Under the pieces are notes generated by a model that saw only the letters and a list, made by a program, of their open reading frames with translations, was not told the origin of the DNA and ran no database searches. The position numbers and the translations under genes are program-made. Below are positions 1 to 11,149 of a stretch of DNA of 64,000 nt, one piece after another; position 1 is the stretch's first letter; each line of letters starts with the position of its first letter. Location of the stretch: assembly GCA_026874595.1 (NCBI GenBank), contig CM049306.1, forward strand, positions 37,650,019-37,714,018, in the 5' to 3' direction. The stretch comes from Sipunculus nudus (taxonomy: Eukaryota > Annelida > Sipuncula > Golfingiida > Sipunculidae).

Positions 1-103
1 GGTTGGAACAAAGACAAAAATTTTGGTACCTAATGAACTTTTTTTCAATTCATAACAACATTAATAATGATTATATTGATACTGGTGTCCTTTTTTTACC
101 CAG

Positions 104-753
104 GCTGCGGGATGCACGCCGCAGAGATACTGAAAGACGTCCCAACCGACGCGCTGTGCTTCTGCAACCCGATCCCCGGGTTCGAACCAGGCGCAGACGC
201 TCCCATATTTACTGAAACCGAAAACTCAATCGCAACTTTAACCGTCCAGAACCAAGAAATTACGAAATATGGAGTCAGTCTTCAAAGTCCAGAACCTGCC
301 CAAAATACACTACCGGTGGTAGAAAAAAGAGCTGTGGTTACTATAGACGTTCCCGCCTATCCCAGCGATATACGAGATCACGTGATAGCAATGGAGGAGA
401 CAGTGATGACGACGCATGGATACGTCACGCGAATACAGCACTCATATGTAAAGCAGTCGCCGACAGTCCGCTTCACCGACGGTCAAAGCACCGCGACCAA
501 ATTATCGAATGCCGTTTATACGGCGTCACATGTGACTCACAATAATAATTACATGCAGCGAGCGACAGATTCTGGAGATCTTGAACATATTTCTGTTGAT
601 GCCAATGATATCCAAAACGTAGCTCCCAAAACCAAATCTCTCAAAGGTATTATGAAGGACCCCCGTCATGCGAAATACAGGAAGCACCGAAACCCCAAAG
701 ACTGCAATCCGAAGAGCAAGCACAAGCATATGAACAGATGCAGAATCGTGTGA
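104..753 (+). CDS. Terminal exon of an unrecognised gene (5' part outside window)
   Basis: An open frame of about 216 codons follows a good 3' splice site: a T-rich run then CCCAG ending at 103, so the exon most likely starts at 104 with two bases completing a split codon. It ends at TGA 751-753. The encoded tail has a short Cys pair near its start (LCFCNP), then an acidic to neutral Thr/Val-rich stretch, and finishes with about 45 residues rich in Lys, Arg and His (for example KHRNPKDCNPKSKHKHM). I see no membrane segment once the intronic Met-Ile-Leu part upstream of the splice site is removed. I do not recognise the family. It could be the cytoplasmic or secreted tail of a larger protein. 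The reading of 104 as exon start rather than ATG at 67 is inference from the splice signal. Confidence 0.6.
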
Positions 754-754
754 T

Positions 755-795
755 AATAAAGGATGCAGAGTCATCCCCTTACTGCAGTAAATAAA
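755..795 (+). promoter_or_regulatory. Polyadenylation signals of the terminal exon
   Basis: Two AATAAA hexamers lie at 755-760, two bases after the stop codon, and at 790-795. The second is the more likely signal, giving a very short 3' UTR; the first almost touches the stop codon. Confidence 0.5.
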
Positions 796-1960
796 TATAT
801 TCTTGTATATATATATAAAATAATGCCACACATAAAATTGTTCTACGGACACACCGCTCCCTTGTTTTGGTAGATCTTTTTCTTGTGTTAATCATATACA
901 CCATTTCAAGAATTAAAGGAAATATTTGTATTTTCTTGGGAGCTGGCAAAATTCCAAGTGTTGTGTCTCCAATTGCAAAGAAAATAAGGGAATTCGTTCG
1001 CTCAAACCATACTTTTATTCCTAGAGTGGCCTTACTTAATTTATTCATTATTTTACTTCATTGTTTATTAGTTCATCAACTGAATTTATTCAGGCGTTTA
1101 TCATTACTTGTTCCTTTTCCTAATTCATGTTCCACATTTTTGTTTAATTATTTGTGTTATAATATTCTGTCATCCTAGTTTGTAACTTTGTTATAATTGA
1201 ATGATTATATTCCTGGCTCATCGGTTCATTAAAACCATAGTCATAACGTTACTACCAAGTCTGAAGCAAAGTGGCTCGCTGAGTGGCTCGCTGAGCCAAG
1301 ATGTGTAAAGAGCGTGACTTAGACCTTAGGTGCCTTAGACTTGATAGTACGAACATGATTCACACTCGGCTCCGGTGCAGTATTTCATTCTTTCTACATA
1401 TATCTTTGTGTTGAAATTAATAATACATGCGTGTGAATCTGTTTGTCAGTTTAAATTTCGAGAACTTTACTGTTACTTCTCTTTCAAAATTAACCAAATG
1501 TAAACCGCGTGGCTTTTATAATTTTTTTCTGACTGTACATTCTAGTAAAGGTACACTAGCTCTGCGCATAATTTTTTCCATGTTACAACATTAAGTATGA
1601 TAGACTTTCTGTGATACATTACAGATGTGTTCATTTAATCATCTGCAGTCTAAATAATTTTTCGGTTTCCAGTCAGATACATGTATATCATAATAATATG
1701 TTGCTTTTTTATTTTCATTTTATCGTGGACGAATGATCTTGGTGTCAGGCCGGTGAAAGGGAACTTGTATTATTTGAATTTGCCTGTGGCATAGGGTCTG
1801 TCAGCTTTGGTCGAATATCGTAAATGTGTTTCCAGTTTAAGACAGATATTTGCAGAGCTGGAACAGTTATGTCACTGCACGAGGAATGTAAAGGATATTC
1901 TGTTGACCCTGCATGCAGTGCCGTGGTCTAGTGTGCAGAGCAGTGATAACGGCCCCATTG
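796..1960. other. Intergenic, AT-rich, no gene seen
   Basis: Small ORFs here are not supported by splice sites or codon pattern. The only local structure is a 12 bp direct duplication GTGGCTCGCTGA near 1270-1295, which with GAGCCA can fold into a short hairpin. Confidence 0.5.
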
Positions 1961-1969
1961 TGAACACTC

Positions 1970-3690
1970 GCCAAAAACTGCGAGATCCATTGGAATAACA
2001 AGCCTCTCTCAGTTGATAATAAGACATTTTGGACTGCTTGACCCAGTGGAACAAGGAAGACATTAGTCGCTGATCATGAGGGGGTGTCCAGTGGGTCCAG
2101 ACCCCTCTCCCTCTTTTTTGAGCAGAAAAACCCTTTTTTTTGGGGGGGGGGGGGGGGGTTGAAACCACATTTTGCGACCTGGACCCCCTCCTTTCCGGAA
2201 GAGTGGATATTTCTTTAGGTTTTCTGTTAGTCTTCTTGTGTTGGACCCTCCAGAATCTTCGATCTGCCTCTGGATATCTTGGATGGGGAAACCCATTAAA
2301 ACAAAAATTCCCCCATGCATGCCTGATATAGCAGAACTTCTTGGACTGCATGATCATTAGAACAAAGTCCTCATACATGTAAGTAAGACAATTTGGACTG
2401 CGAGGTCCATTGAAACAGCGAAGCTCCACTCGGCTAATAATAAAACATTATATATGGACTGTGATAATCATTAAAACAACAACTGATGTCCCTCTTACTT
2501 GTAAACAAGACATTTGGACTGCGATAATCATTGAAACAACGTCCTATGTCCCTCTTACTTGATAACAAGGCATTGTGGACTGCGATAATCATTGAAACAA
2601 CGTCCCATGTCCCTCTTACTTGATAACAAGACATTTTGGACTTCGATAATCTTTGAAAAAAAAAAACGAATTATGCCTCTCTTACTTGATAACAAGACAT
2701 TGTGGACTGCGATAATCATTGAAACAATGACTGATGTCCCTCTTACTTGAAAACAAGACATTTTGGACTGCGATAATCATTGAAACAACGACCGATGTCC
2801 CTCTTACTTGATAACAAGAAATTTTGGACTTCGATATCATCTTTGAAACAACGACATATGCCTCTCTTACTTGATAACAAGACATTTTGGACTGCATTTA
2901 TCATTGAAACAAAGACTGGTGACCCTCTTGCTTAATATAAAGACATTTTGGACTGCGATAACCATTGAAACGACACCGATGCCCCTCTAACTTGAAAACG
3001 ACATTTTGGACTGCAATAATCATGGACACTACGACCGATGTCCCTCTTACTTGATAACAAGACATTTTGGACTTTGACAGTCTTTGAAACAACGAGGTGT
3101 GCCTCTCTTACTTGATAACAAGACATTTTGGACTGCAATAATCATTGAAACAGACTGGTGACCCTCTTACCTAATATAAAGACATTTTGGACTGCGATAA
3201 CCATTGAAACAACAACCGATGCCCCTCTTACTTAAAAACAAGACATTTTGGACTGCAATAATCATGGACACAACGACCAATGCCCCTCTTATTTGAAAAC
3301 AAGACACATTTGACTGCGATAACCATGGAAACAACAACCGATGCTCCTCTTCCTTGGTAGCAAGACATTTTAGACTATGACCCATTGGATCAACCTCTCA
3401 CCTGATATTAAGAATTTTTTATTGCGAGACAGCTGGAATGACGAAAACCTTCATACCTGATAATGAGACATTTTTGGAGTGAGAGAATAATTTAAAGAAT
3501 ACATTTATTCTCTCACACTAGATAATTAATCATTCTTGACGTTGTGATCCATCGGAACAACCAAGCCACTTTCACCTGGTAGTAAAATAATTTAAGACCG
3601 CGAGGCCAATAAAACAACGAAGCCCCTCTCACTTGATAGGAAGACATTTAGGACATCCGGAACATTGGAACAGAATGGTCCTCAAACCTT
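1970..3690. repeat. ~60 bp tandem array with higher-order structure
   Basis: A unit of 58-65 bp is repeated head to tail. It reads roughly TTGGACTGCGATAATCATTG, then AAACAACGACCGATG, then CCCTCTTACTTGATAACAAG. About 15 well preserved units run from 2434 to 3400, with eroded units outward on both sides (about 1975-2060, 2330-2460, 3400-3680). A foreign GC-rich block with G17 at 2142-2158 splits the left side. Because the unit is near a multiple of three, the minus strand shows several spurious ORFs with repeating MSCYQVRG-like peptides. Confidence 0.9.
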
Positions 3691-3699
3691 ACAGGAAAT

Positions 3700-4115
3700 T
3701 CAGATCTCATGGGATGGGACGACCCGTTTGAGCAAGGAAATCCTGGATCCGTGCCTGAATTTTATCTATCTAAACCTGGATTAGAATTAACCTATACTGG
3801 AAATGTAATTCTTTATTTTAAAACATTATAGTGCATTGTAATTTAGTTTAAATACGTCACACAGACAATAAAAGGTATATATATATATATATATACACAC
3901 AAACAAAATTATATATATATAAACAGAATTGTCCAAACTTTGATTATCCTCCTACACCTGCGAGTCATCCCCCACTATTGAAGATAAATTGAGACCACTG
4001 GAAAGTTCCATGTCCAAATATGAAACAAGGATTTCCATGAAATTACTGTGCATGTTCTTCCGAAAAAAGTTATCCTATTTATTGATAAGATCTGTGGTTT
4101 CACATGTATTTATTA
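3700..4115. other. Intergenic, short (TA)n tract, no gene seen
   Basis: Contains a (TA) run at about 3874-3893 and unassigned AT-rich sequence. Confidence 0.4.
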
Positions 4116-4400
4116 TATCCGCCAAAACGTTGTTTTGCGGATACTATCATGTTTTTGACCGGTTTCCGCCGCCGGCGCGATCGTTTCCGGAGCACACCTC
4201 TGAGACCACTGTACCGATTTTCAAAAACTTGAAATTTTGCATATGTATACATCCTGGATATAGCTTTCTTGATTTTATGACAGGTGGCGCCACCTACATT
4301 CACGTTTATGCTAATATGCAACACATCTCGCTCTATTTCCCCCTTGCCTCTCAATTTATGCCTCATTTCACTCGTCCCACTCTGATTTCGGTGGATACAC

Positions 4401-4480
<80 letters not shown>

Positions 4481-4512
4481 ACCTATAATCGCTTGTCGAC
4501 TATCCGTATTCA
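4116..4512 (-). mobile_element. Short Helitron-like (HINE-type) element, copy A
   Basis: Read on the minus strand this matches the 42.9-44.4 kb element: left part with GAATACGG, TAGTCGACAAG and GTATCCACC, one core with the GGTGGCGCCACC palindrome (4283-4294), a GC-rich block, then a terminal hairpin with arms 4116-4128 and 4132-4143 (TATCCGCCAAAAC and its partner). A (TA)n run of ~77 bp (4402-4478) sits inside the left part. It has no coding capacity. The right end is an inverted copy of the left GTATCCGCC. Assignment to Helentron-associated interspersed elements is inference from architecture (subterminal inverted repeat, internal core, 3' hairpin). Confidence 0.65.
4402..4478. repeat. (TA)n microsatellite
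   Basis: Uninterrupted TA dinucleotides, about 38 copies. Both strands give a meaningless Ile-Tyr ORF. Confidence 0.95.
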
Positions 4513-4519
4513 AGTTTTT

Positions 4520-7500
4520 CTTTTTCTTACGCATTTTTTTTTATTTTTACGGTTTCTCAGCTATTAGTTTTCGTAAAATTACAGCAGTTGTGTGATTTTC
4601 TTAGCAGTAGTTCAGTATATGCTTTCAAGTATTTATTATTAATAGTTTACTGAGTTAAAGACGTATGGTGCCACATGTATTCTAATTTATTTTTTAACTA
4701 TATTTTTTTGCATATTTGTCACTGCCATATTACACCAATAGTGTCAGTTTCTCATCAATGGTTTCAGACCATGCCCAGCAACTCTGTATATTTATTTATC
4801 CCCGGAGAGTGTTGTGTGTGTTATGTACGGCCTTGATATGTATGTTATTGGTGGACCGGTCACACGCTCTAGCTTTTGCTCATTAGATCTTCAAGAACAT
4901 GGCTTACATATCAAATTTTTTTATTATTTGAATAAAAATTCATACAAATGCATCAATTTTACAATAATATGTGCACTGATTAATTTCAAATTTGCCACGC
5001 ATGTTGATCTTAAATAAACTTATCTTTGGTATCATACCAGTGTTGTCACCTAAAGCATTATTTCATATGGCATGGTGTGTAATGGTTGTTTAGTTCATGT
5101 TAGCTTAGTAATTACGTATTTTAACTGAGACCAATTATATGACTCAAAAATTTTCTACCATATCATGAACAACGGTAATTGGAAATGTTTTTACGAAAGT
5201 TGTGTGCTCTGCAGTGGACTTTTGTGTATATAAATTTTCATTTGAAACGGGATAATTTTCTTTTTATACTTCTCATTAATAGTAACGAGGCTAAGATTAT
5301 TTTAGGAGTTAATTCCTACCATCAGTACCTTCTTCGACCTGTCCTTAACTGTGAATCTTGAAAAAATATTTTCTATCAGGGGCAAATGAATACTCAAAAA
5401 AGTAATCTGAAAATAAAAGCAGTGTTATGTAGTCATATTTAGTTCTCAATAAAACAAATTACATGAAGAGAAACATGTGCATTAATACGGAGTACTATCA
5501 AGGAAAACCATCCCAGTGCGCGGACTTTAATATCTGTGGTATTAATTTTTGTATGAGAGTAAACACAGCCCGCATGTGTCTATTTGCCAAAACAAGACTG
5601 CCTGACCAGAGGTCCTAAACAAGAAGAAGAAACACGAAAGAAGAAAACTAGAATTCACACCAGTTGGAGGCTTGAGTTGTGAAGTTGCGCGGCTGACAAG
5701 TTGTTTAGCGCAACTGATCACGCCCGGTGCAGGTTTATTTACACCCGTGTAAAGGAGTATTCAAACAGTTTTAGAACGAATTATTAGCAGACAGCATAAT
5801 GTTTAGAGAAGAAAACACTGTACCCCCTGTATATTTAACAATGGCAATCCCTTCATATTAAATAACATCTTCAGCGATGCAACAAAAGGAAGAAATCTGA
5901 CATCTTTTCGTTCACCACAGACGGTATTCGAGAGAGATGCCATATGGACCATTATAGAAAAAAGTCAAATCAGTCTAAATTACTTGTGTCAAGTTTGATC
6001 TTGCGTTTGCAGGTCATTGAACGGAAACGATGCATTTTCTTACAACTAGAGACTTCAGAAGAATATATAAAAGTAAACGAGCAAGCATATACATGTATAC
6101 CGGAATGTCAGTTTGAAGAGATTATGTTTGATTATGTTAAATAAGAGAGATGTGATAAAATATTCAAATGCACTTCAAAATTTCGCGTGGTAAGTTTTAG
6201 GCAACTAAATATCATTGTCTGGAACAGCGCGTGGGAATCGTTAGAATTAAGGAAAACCAGAACGTTTTGAAAGTAATGCACAAAAATTAATTAAGATCAG
6301 TTCTGTATGGAGTGACGTGCTTTTGACATTCCAAATATTTTGGCCTATACTTCTGTAGTAAGCATGTATTTATTAATTGGGGAGGCAGGAGCTAGGTTTA
6401 TACAGGAGTCGCTTGAAACCTTGGCATTAGTGATGAAGCCAGTTGATAGAGGGCGGTAAAACGTTATAAATTGTTCATCATGCCAGGCCATACCCTCCCT
6501 ACCTTGCGGTCGCATTCCATTCGTGTTATCCATTTTATTCGACCCACTGCTCCAACAGGGACCGCATGCCGATGAGCATCACCAGGAGCCGTGTATACAT
6601 ATCGGCGCGGGGCCAAGCATGATGCCTGAGCAGTAACTCTACTAACACCATGGCATGCACCTCTGTCATTGAAACATTTCTTTTTAATTATGCGTTTTAA
6701 ATGGGAAATAATCGGTAACGGCTGTCCGCTTCCAACACCCCTGCATGGTTTGTGTACCCCATATGCAGTATACCCCCTCATACCGGCAACTTGTATTCAG
6801 AATTTTTTGTGAGGGTTATCATAATTATTTCAAAAGTGAAATATTTCAATTTTTTAAAAATTATATTTATCTTACGATAAGTACTTTATAAAGGCATAGC
6901 ATCTTCATGTTGGTATGTATGATTTATGAGTGCGGAAGAGGGTAATCAACAGCCGGTTCAAATTTACGAATATATAAAAAATTATACCTCATTTGTAAGT
7001 TAACAGTATTCCAATCATTGACCATATAATAGCAAGATTTAGCAACGTGTAAATTTGTACGGATATTGTTCGGATACAGATGCGGATACGTTTTTGTGTG
7101 TCCATATAAAAATATATATAGGTTTTCAGAGCCGTTTTAATAACTTTCATTTCTTTTACCTTTTCAAAATGGCATCCAGCACATATATAGATATTACAGC
7201 TTCTTATGTGGAACCGGAAAAAAATTATTATAATCCATACTGCTTGCAGAGTGATGAAAAAAAAATTACTAGGAATATGCATTCTAAGGAATGCAAACCT
7301 CCGCCATATGTTTGCATTCACTTATTCAATGTTTGCATGCATTCACAGTCGGCCCATATACCCAGGTTAAGTCTCTCATAAATGACTACATTTATGAGTG
7401 TTCTCTGATGACGTCCCTGAATCCGGATCATGTGCCGGATCCACACCAAAATGTAATCGATTCTTCTTACCCCCCCCCCCCCCCCCCCATCCTGACGCAG

Positions 7501-8400
7501 GTAGCACAATGACCCAAAAAGGAACACCGCTCGGACACGAACCAGGGGCGTAGGCCTACAAGAATTCCATATTAATTTGAAAAAGTTCCATATTTGTTTG
7601 GGCATAAATGTAAAACTCTCTGATACACGGTTACTACATGTGCCTTCACATTAAATGTTGACATCGGCTGAAATTAAAACTTCTTGGTTAGGCCTTTATA
7701 TTTATGCACGGTTTTAGCTAGCTATCCATACCTGTGACGCAAACAATAGGCCTACTTAAGCTCAAGAGGGTCTATTCTAGCGTAACATCATGGGGATGTA
7801 TGAGGGAACCACTATATTTCGGGTGTTTTAAGGTAATTTGCAAAGATCCCCGTGTAAAATTGCACAAGATTCCCGTTTGGGGTTGTGTCGAGTCACAGTG
7901 GAAACCTCCCCCAAAAGCATTCGGACTTCATTCAAATATGAATGGAGGCGGAATGTTCGGACTAGGTGTTAGCCGCACTCATACAGGTTAGAGTGACCTA
8001 CTTCCGGATCCGGTCAGGGTTGGCCCATTTTGTGGCGTCAAAAGTGAGCGGGCATTAAATATTGCAAGGCAGCAGAAATTTTCAGGAAAAAATATTCCAG
8101 GGTGCATCCAAAATTCATAGCAGGTGGGTGATAGGAGAATATTAATAAATAAAGCAAAATAATGGCTTGAGAGGTGGCGACATATTTGGCTAGTTTTAGA
8201 AGCTGTCGCTTTCTATCATATTCCGCGAAAATGAGATACTCAACCCCTGTTTTCCTGGAATAAAATAAACTGTAGGAGGTGAGCTTGATATTGATGTGTC
8301 ACATGATGCAAAACACTCGATAGAAAAAACTTTCCTAGTGCCCCAGCGTGCACCTTATATGATCATATATAGGGCCAGGAAATACGTCCCTCTAACCTGT
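4520..8400. other. Intergenic, no convincing gene
   Basis: AT-rich sequence with several 60-110 codon ORFs that lack splice sites, plausible starts or protein-like composition. Poly-C tract at 7470-7488 (19 bases). Confidence 0.4.
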
Positions 8401-8440
8401 AGTCAACACCTAATGAACAACTGCAGCAAAATGAACTGAT

Positions 8441-8472
8441 CACGTGCATCAGGGAGCCTAGTCGTGACGTCA
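8441..8472 (+). promoter_or_regulatory. E-box and CRE upstream of the small Cys-rich gene
   Basis: A CACGTG E-box at 8441-8446 and a perfect palindromic CRE, TGACGTCA, at 8465-8472 lie 150-180 bp upstream of the ATG at 8620. This spacing is typical of CREB/ATF and bHLH sites in compact promoters. The function is inferred from position and motif only. Confidence 0.45.
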
Positions 8473-8619
8473 TAAAGTCTCCTGCGCGACCGAAATGGTT
8501 CCCACAACCACCAAACAACACCAACGTGCTGCCAACGTCCCTTACATTTTTACGTAAACCTTTAGATCAGCTCGGCCGTTAATACTTGCACAGTGGTATT
8601 TATTTCACACAAATCGAAG

Positions 8620-8668
8620 ATGTGTTACAGAACAGATTGCAAGAGCTGCGGAAAGTACACATGGGGAG
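8620..8668 (+). CDS. Exon 1 of the small Cys-rich protein gene
   Basis: Codes residues 1-16 plus the first base of codon 17, including C2, C7 and C10. It is far too short to be detected as an ORF. Confidence 0.78.
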
Positions 8669-11148
8669 GTATGCGGAAATGATTTTTTTCTTCCTTTTTA
8701 TTCTCTTCAGAGAGTAACAATTGAAAGTTTTTCATTATAGTATACCCTAATGTTATGGGTCGCAAAAATCGGGCCTTATAATTTTTCCTTTGAATCAAGT
8801 TTGATGTTGTCTTATTTATTTGTTGATCTGATATTATATAAAAGTGGTATTTGTGTATTTTAGAGGATTTTTTCAGTGGCCTTTTTTGCGGTCATTAACG
8901 CAACTTAAAAACAAAAGTAATATTCTGTAATATACAGATGTATACGTTTAGAAAATAAGGGTTATATAATGAAAGGAAGTGTTGTTTGAGAGGCATTGTG
9001 GTAAGGACTTCACGGTATAAGTAATTTCTAATGATGATGATATCTGCAACATAGGCTTAAGGGTTTTAAAGATGGAAAACATACTGGATGAATCGAATCA
9101 CTCTTTCACCCCCCTTTCGCCAGAGGTCGCTTCTATTCAAAATGAACCTCTTTCAGATTGAATTTTGTGGGGATGACCGAATTGTCAAACTTCAAAATCA
9201 TTTTATTTTATTTTATTTTATTATTTTTTTTTACATTTCAAGGAAACACATACTTACATTGGTGAAAGTGAATTTTAGCGGTTTTTTTTAGATGCTTATT
9301 TTACAATCTTTAAGGCAAATTATAAACAAAAGTAATACTCTGTAATATACAAGAGATTAATTATTTAAGAAAAATCAGAGTTTTTACTTACATAATGAAG
9401 AAAGGTGGTGTTGTTTGTGAGATTTCAGGTTTAGCATTGAGTTTTCCCATTCAGGCCGTGCTGTATGCACAGTCTCTATGTCCAAATGGTATGAATGTCA
9501 TTTCTGACATCAGTTTTCCGGAAACCAAACATATTGGCATTTGGTTGAATTTTGTTTTCCTTTCTTTATCACAGACAACATGGTTTTCAGATGATTGAAG
9601 CGTTAACATCACTGTCACTTATAAAATATTACTAATTATGATCTTTTAAACATTTTATTATTTTAATTTTATTGTTTTAACTTTTGATGCTAATATATAC
9701 AAATGTACAATACATATATGGTGAAATGGCTTGCAAAAAGGAAAAACTTCAGCTATCGAGCACCTATCAATACGGAGTATGGACTACGCATATACGTACT
9801 TATGGAAAACGAACTTTGCGGATACGGACTACGCATACGGACTACGCATGCGGACTACGGATACGGACTACGTACTTATGGAAAACCACCTTTATGTGGT
9901 ACATTCAAACATGTTGGATAAGAATGGATTCAAGACAAATTACATTTGTATATCAATGAAAACCTGGGTGGTTTTATGGTAAGGATTTCACGGTATAAGT
10001 TATATTTTGTAAGCAAACACGTGAAATGTAAGGGTAATTGTGTATTTAGCGTTTTTTTGGTGATAGGCTTATTGTACCACTTTAACGCATTATTTCCAAA
10101 TTTTGTTTATTCAATTATAATAAAAATGTTTACTTATATAAGAATAGGGCTTACAGTGTTTGATAACCAGTATATTTTAGATATAATGAGCAAAAATGCT
10201 AAAAAAAAATAGCTTGTTTTCTTGGCGACGTCATCAACGTCATGCATAACATTGTGGCGGACGATGAAAATTTCAGCCAATAAATGCGTAGTGCGCAAAA
10301 AATCGCTCCCGGCAGCGTGCGGATACGGACTACGCATACGGACTATGCATACGTACTACGCATGCGGATGAATGGAAACGGCCTGGTTAAAAAGTCTACA
10401 AAGTGATTTTTTGCGGACTACGCATGCGGACTACGCATACGGACTACGGATACGGACTACGCACTTATGGAAAAGCATCTTAACCCTCTTCACTTCATTT
10501 AGGTTAACGCCGCTGGTGTATTTAAAACACGCAGTGCATTGTGGGTAAAGAATTTCTATACCTACACTCCCTAACCTCATTATAATCATGCAAAGTCTGA
10601 TCCTCAACCCGAAAGTTTGTTCTATATCCTTTTTCGGCAACTGAGAAAGAAAATCATATGGTGTGGTCTCTTGCCTCAGGCCGTTAAAATAAATTGGTCA
10701 AAACATGTGCCCATGGATTGTGAATCAGACATAGCATGATTACGCAAATGTGGAATCTTTGAATGGCATATTAGCTTGATTTTTATAGTAATATTAACAT
10801 GTAGAAACGGGAATACTTCTGCAGGTAAAATGAATGGGCAAACGTATTTGTATAAATGAATTTGCGACTGAAAATAAAAAACGGACAGAGTTATGTTGGC
10901 TTTCTCCGCTTGTGGGTTCATCGCTGCGCTGCAGTTTTGCAACACAACGGAGCGCCCCCTGGGGGTGGGTGCTAGAAGTGGGTGAACAAGTGTCCTTGTG
11001 TCTTTCGTGTATTGAGAAATTGAACGTTATTTTCACAGGATGTGGCCGTCACGTGGACAACGTGATGAAGCAGATCCCAGAGGACCAAAGATGCACGTGT
11101 GGTAAAGACGGAACCGCAAAGAAGGCGACTACATGCACGATCTTTTAG
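8620..11148 (+). CDS. Small Cys-rich (probable zinc-binding) protein, 52 aa, two exons
   Basis: Exon 1 is 8620-8668 and exon 2 is 11039-11148, joined across a 2370 bp intron. The donor is GAG/GTATGC; the acceptor is a T-rich run then TTTTCACAG. Exon 1 leaves one base and exon 2 supplies two, rebuilding a Gly codon, so the frame continues to TAG 11146-11148. The ATG has A at -3, and an in-frame TAG lies at 8563-8565. The protein starts MCYRTDCKSCGKYTW and continues GCGRHVDNV; potential metal ligands are C2, C7, C10, C18, H21, C35, C37 and C49. From memory, short uncharacterised eukaryotic proteins share the M-C-x4-C-x2-C, T-W-x-G-C-G-x-H and RC-x-C pattern; function unknown. The last four residues, CTIF, fit a CaaX box with X = Phe, but this could be chance. 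Gene existence is fairly sure; function is not known. Confidence 0.8.
9779..10475. repeat. Two clusters of a 13 bp repeat, CGGACTACGCATA
   Basis: Inside the intron of the small gene, 13 bp units of CGGACTACG plus CAT or GAT and one base are tandem at 9825-9873 and again at about 10319-10345 and 10413-10460. Both clusters are followed by the same flank, CTTATGGAAAA (9874-9885 and about 10462-10472), so one is probably a copy of the other or both are parts of one dispersed element. Confidence 0.75.
11039..11148 (+). CDS. Exon 2 of the small Cys-rich protein gene
   Basis: Codes residues 17-52 and the stop, including C18, H21, C35, C37 and C49. Four bases or so after the stop comes AGGCGCC; no obvious AATAAA is close downstream, the first being in ATAATAAATCC near 11273. 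Confidence 0.78.
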
Positions 11149-11149
11149 G

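Noticed and set aside
67-103. ATG at 67 as start with a signal-like MIILILVSFFYP
   Set aside because: This hydrophobic stretch is the polypyrimidine tract and acceptor of an intron; the exon starts at 104.
2434-3385. MSCYQVRG-type ORF family on the minus strand
   Set aside because: Product of the 60 bp tandem repeat, whose unit length is near a multiple of three.
4100-4567. Overlapping long ORFs on both strands through 4.1-4.5 kb
   Set aside because: They are translations of a repeat element and of (TA)n (poly Ile-Tyr).
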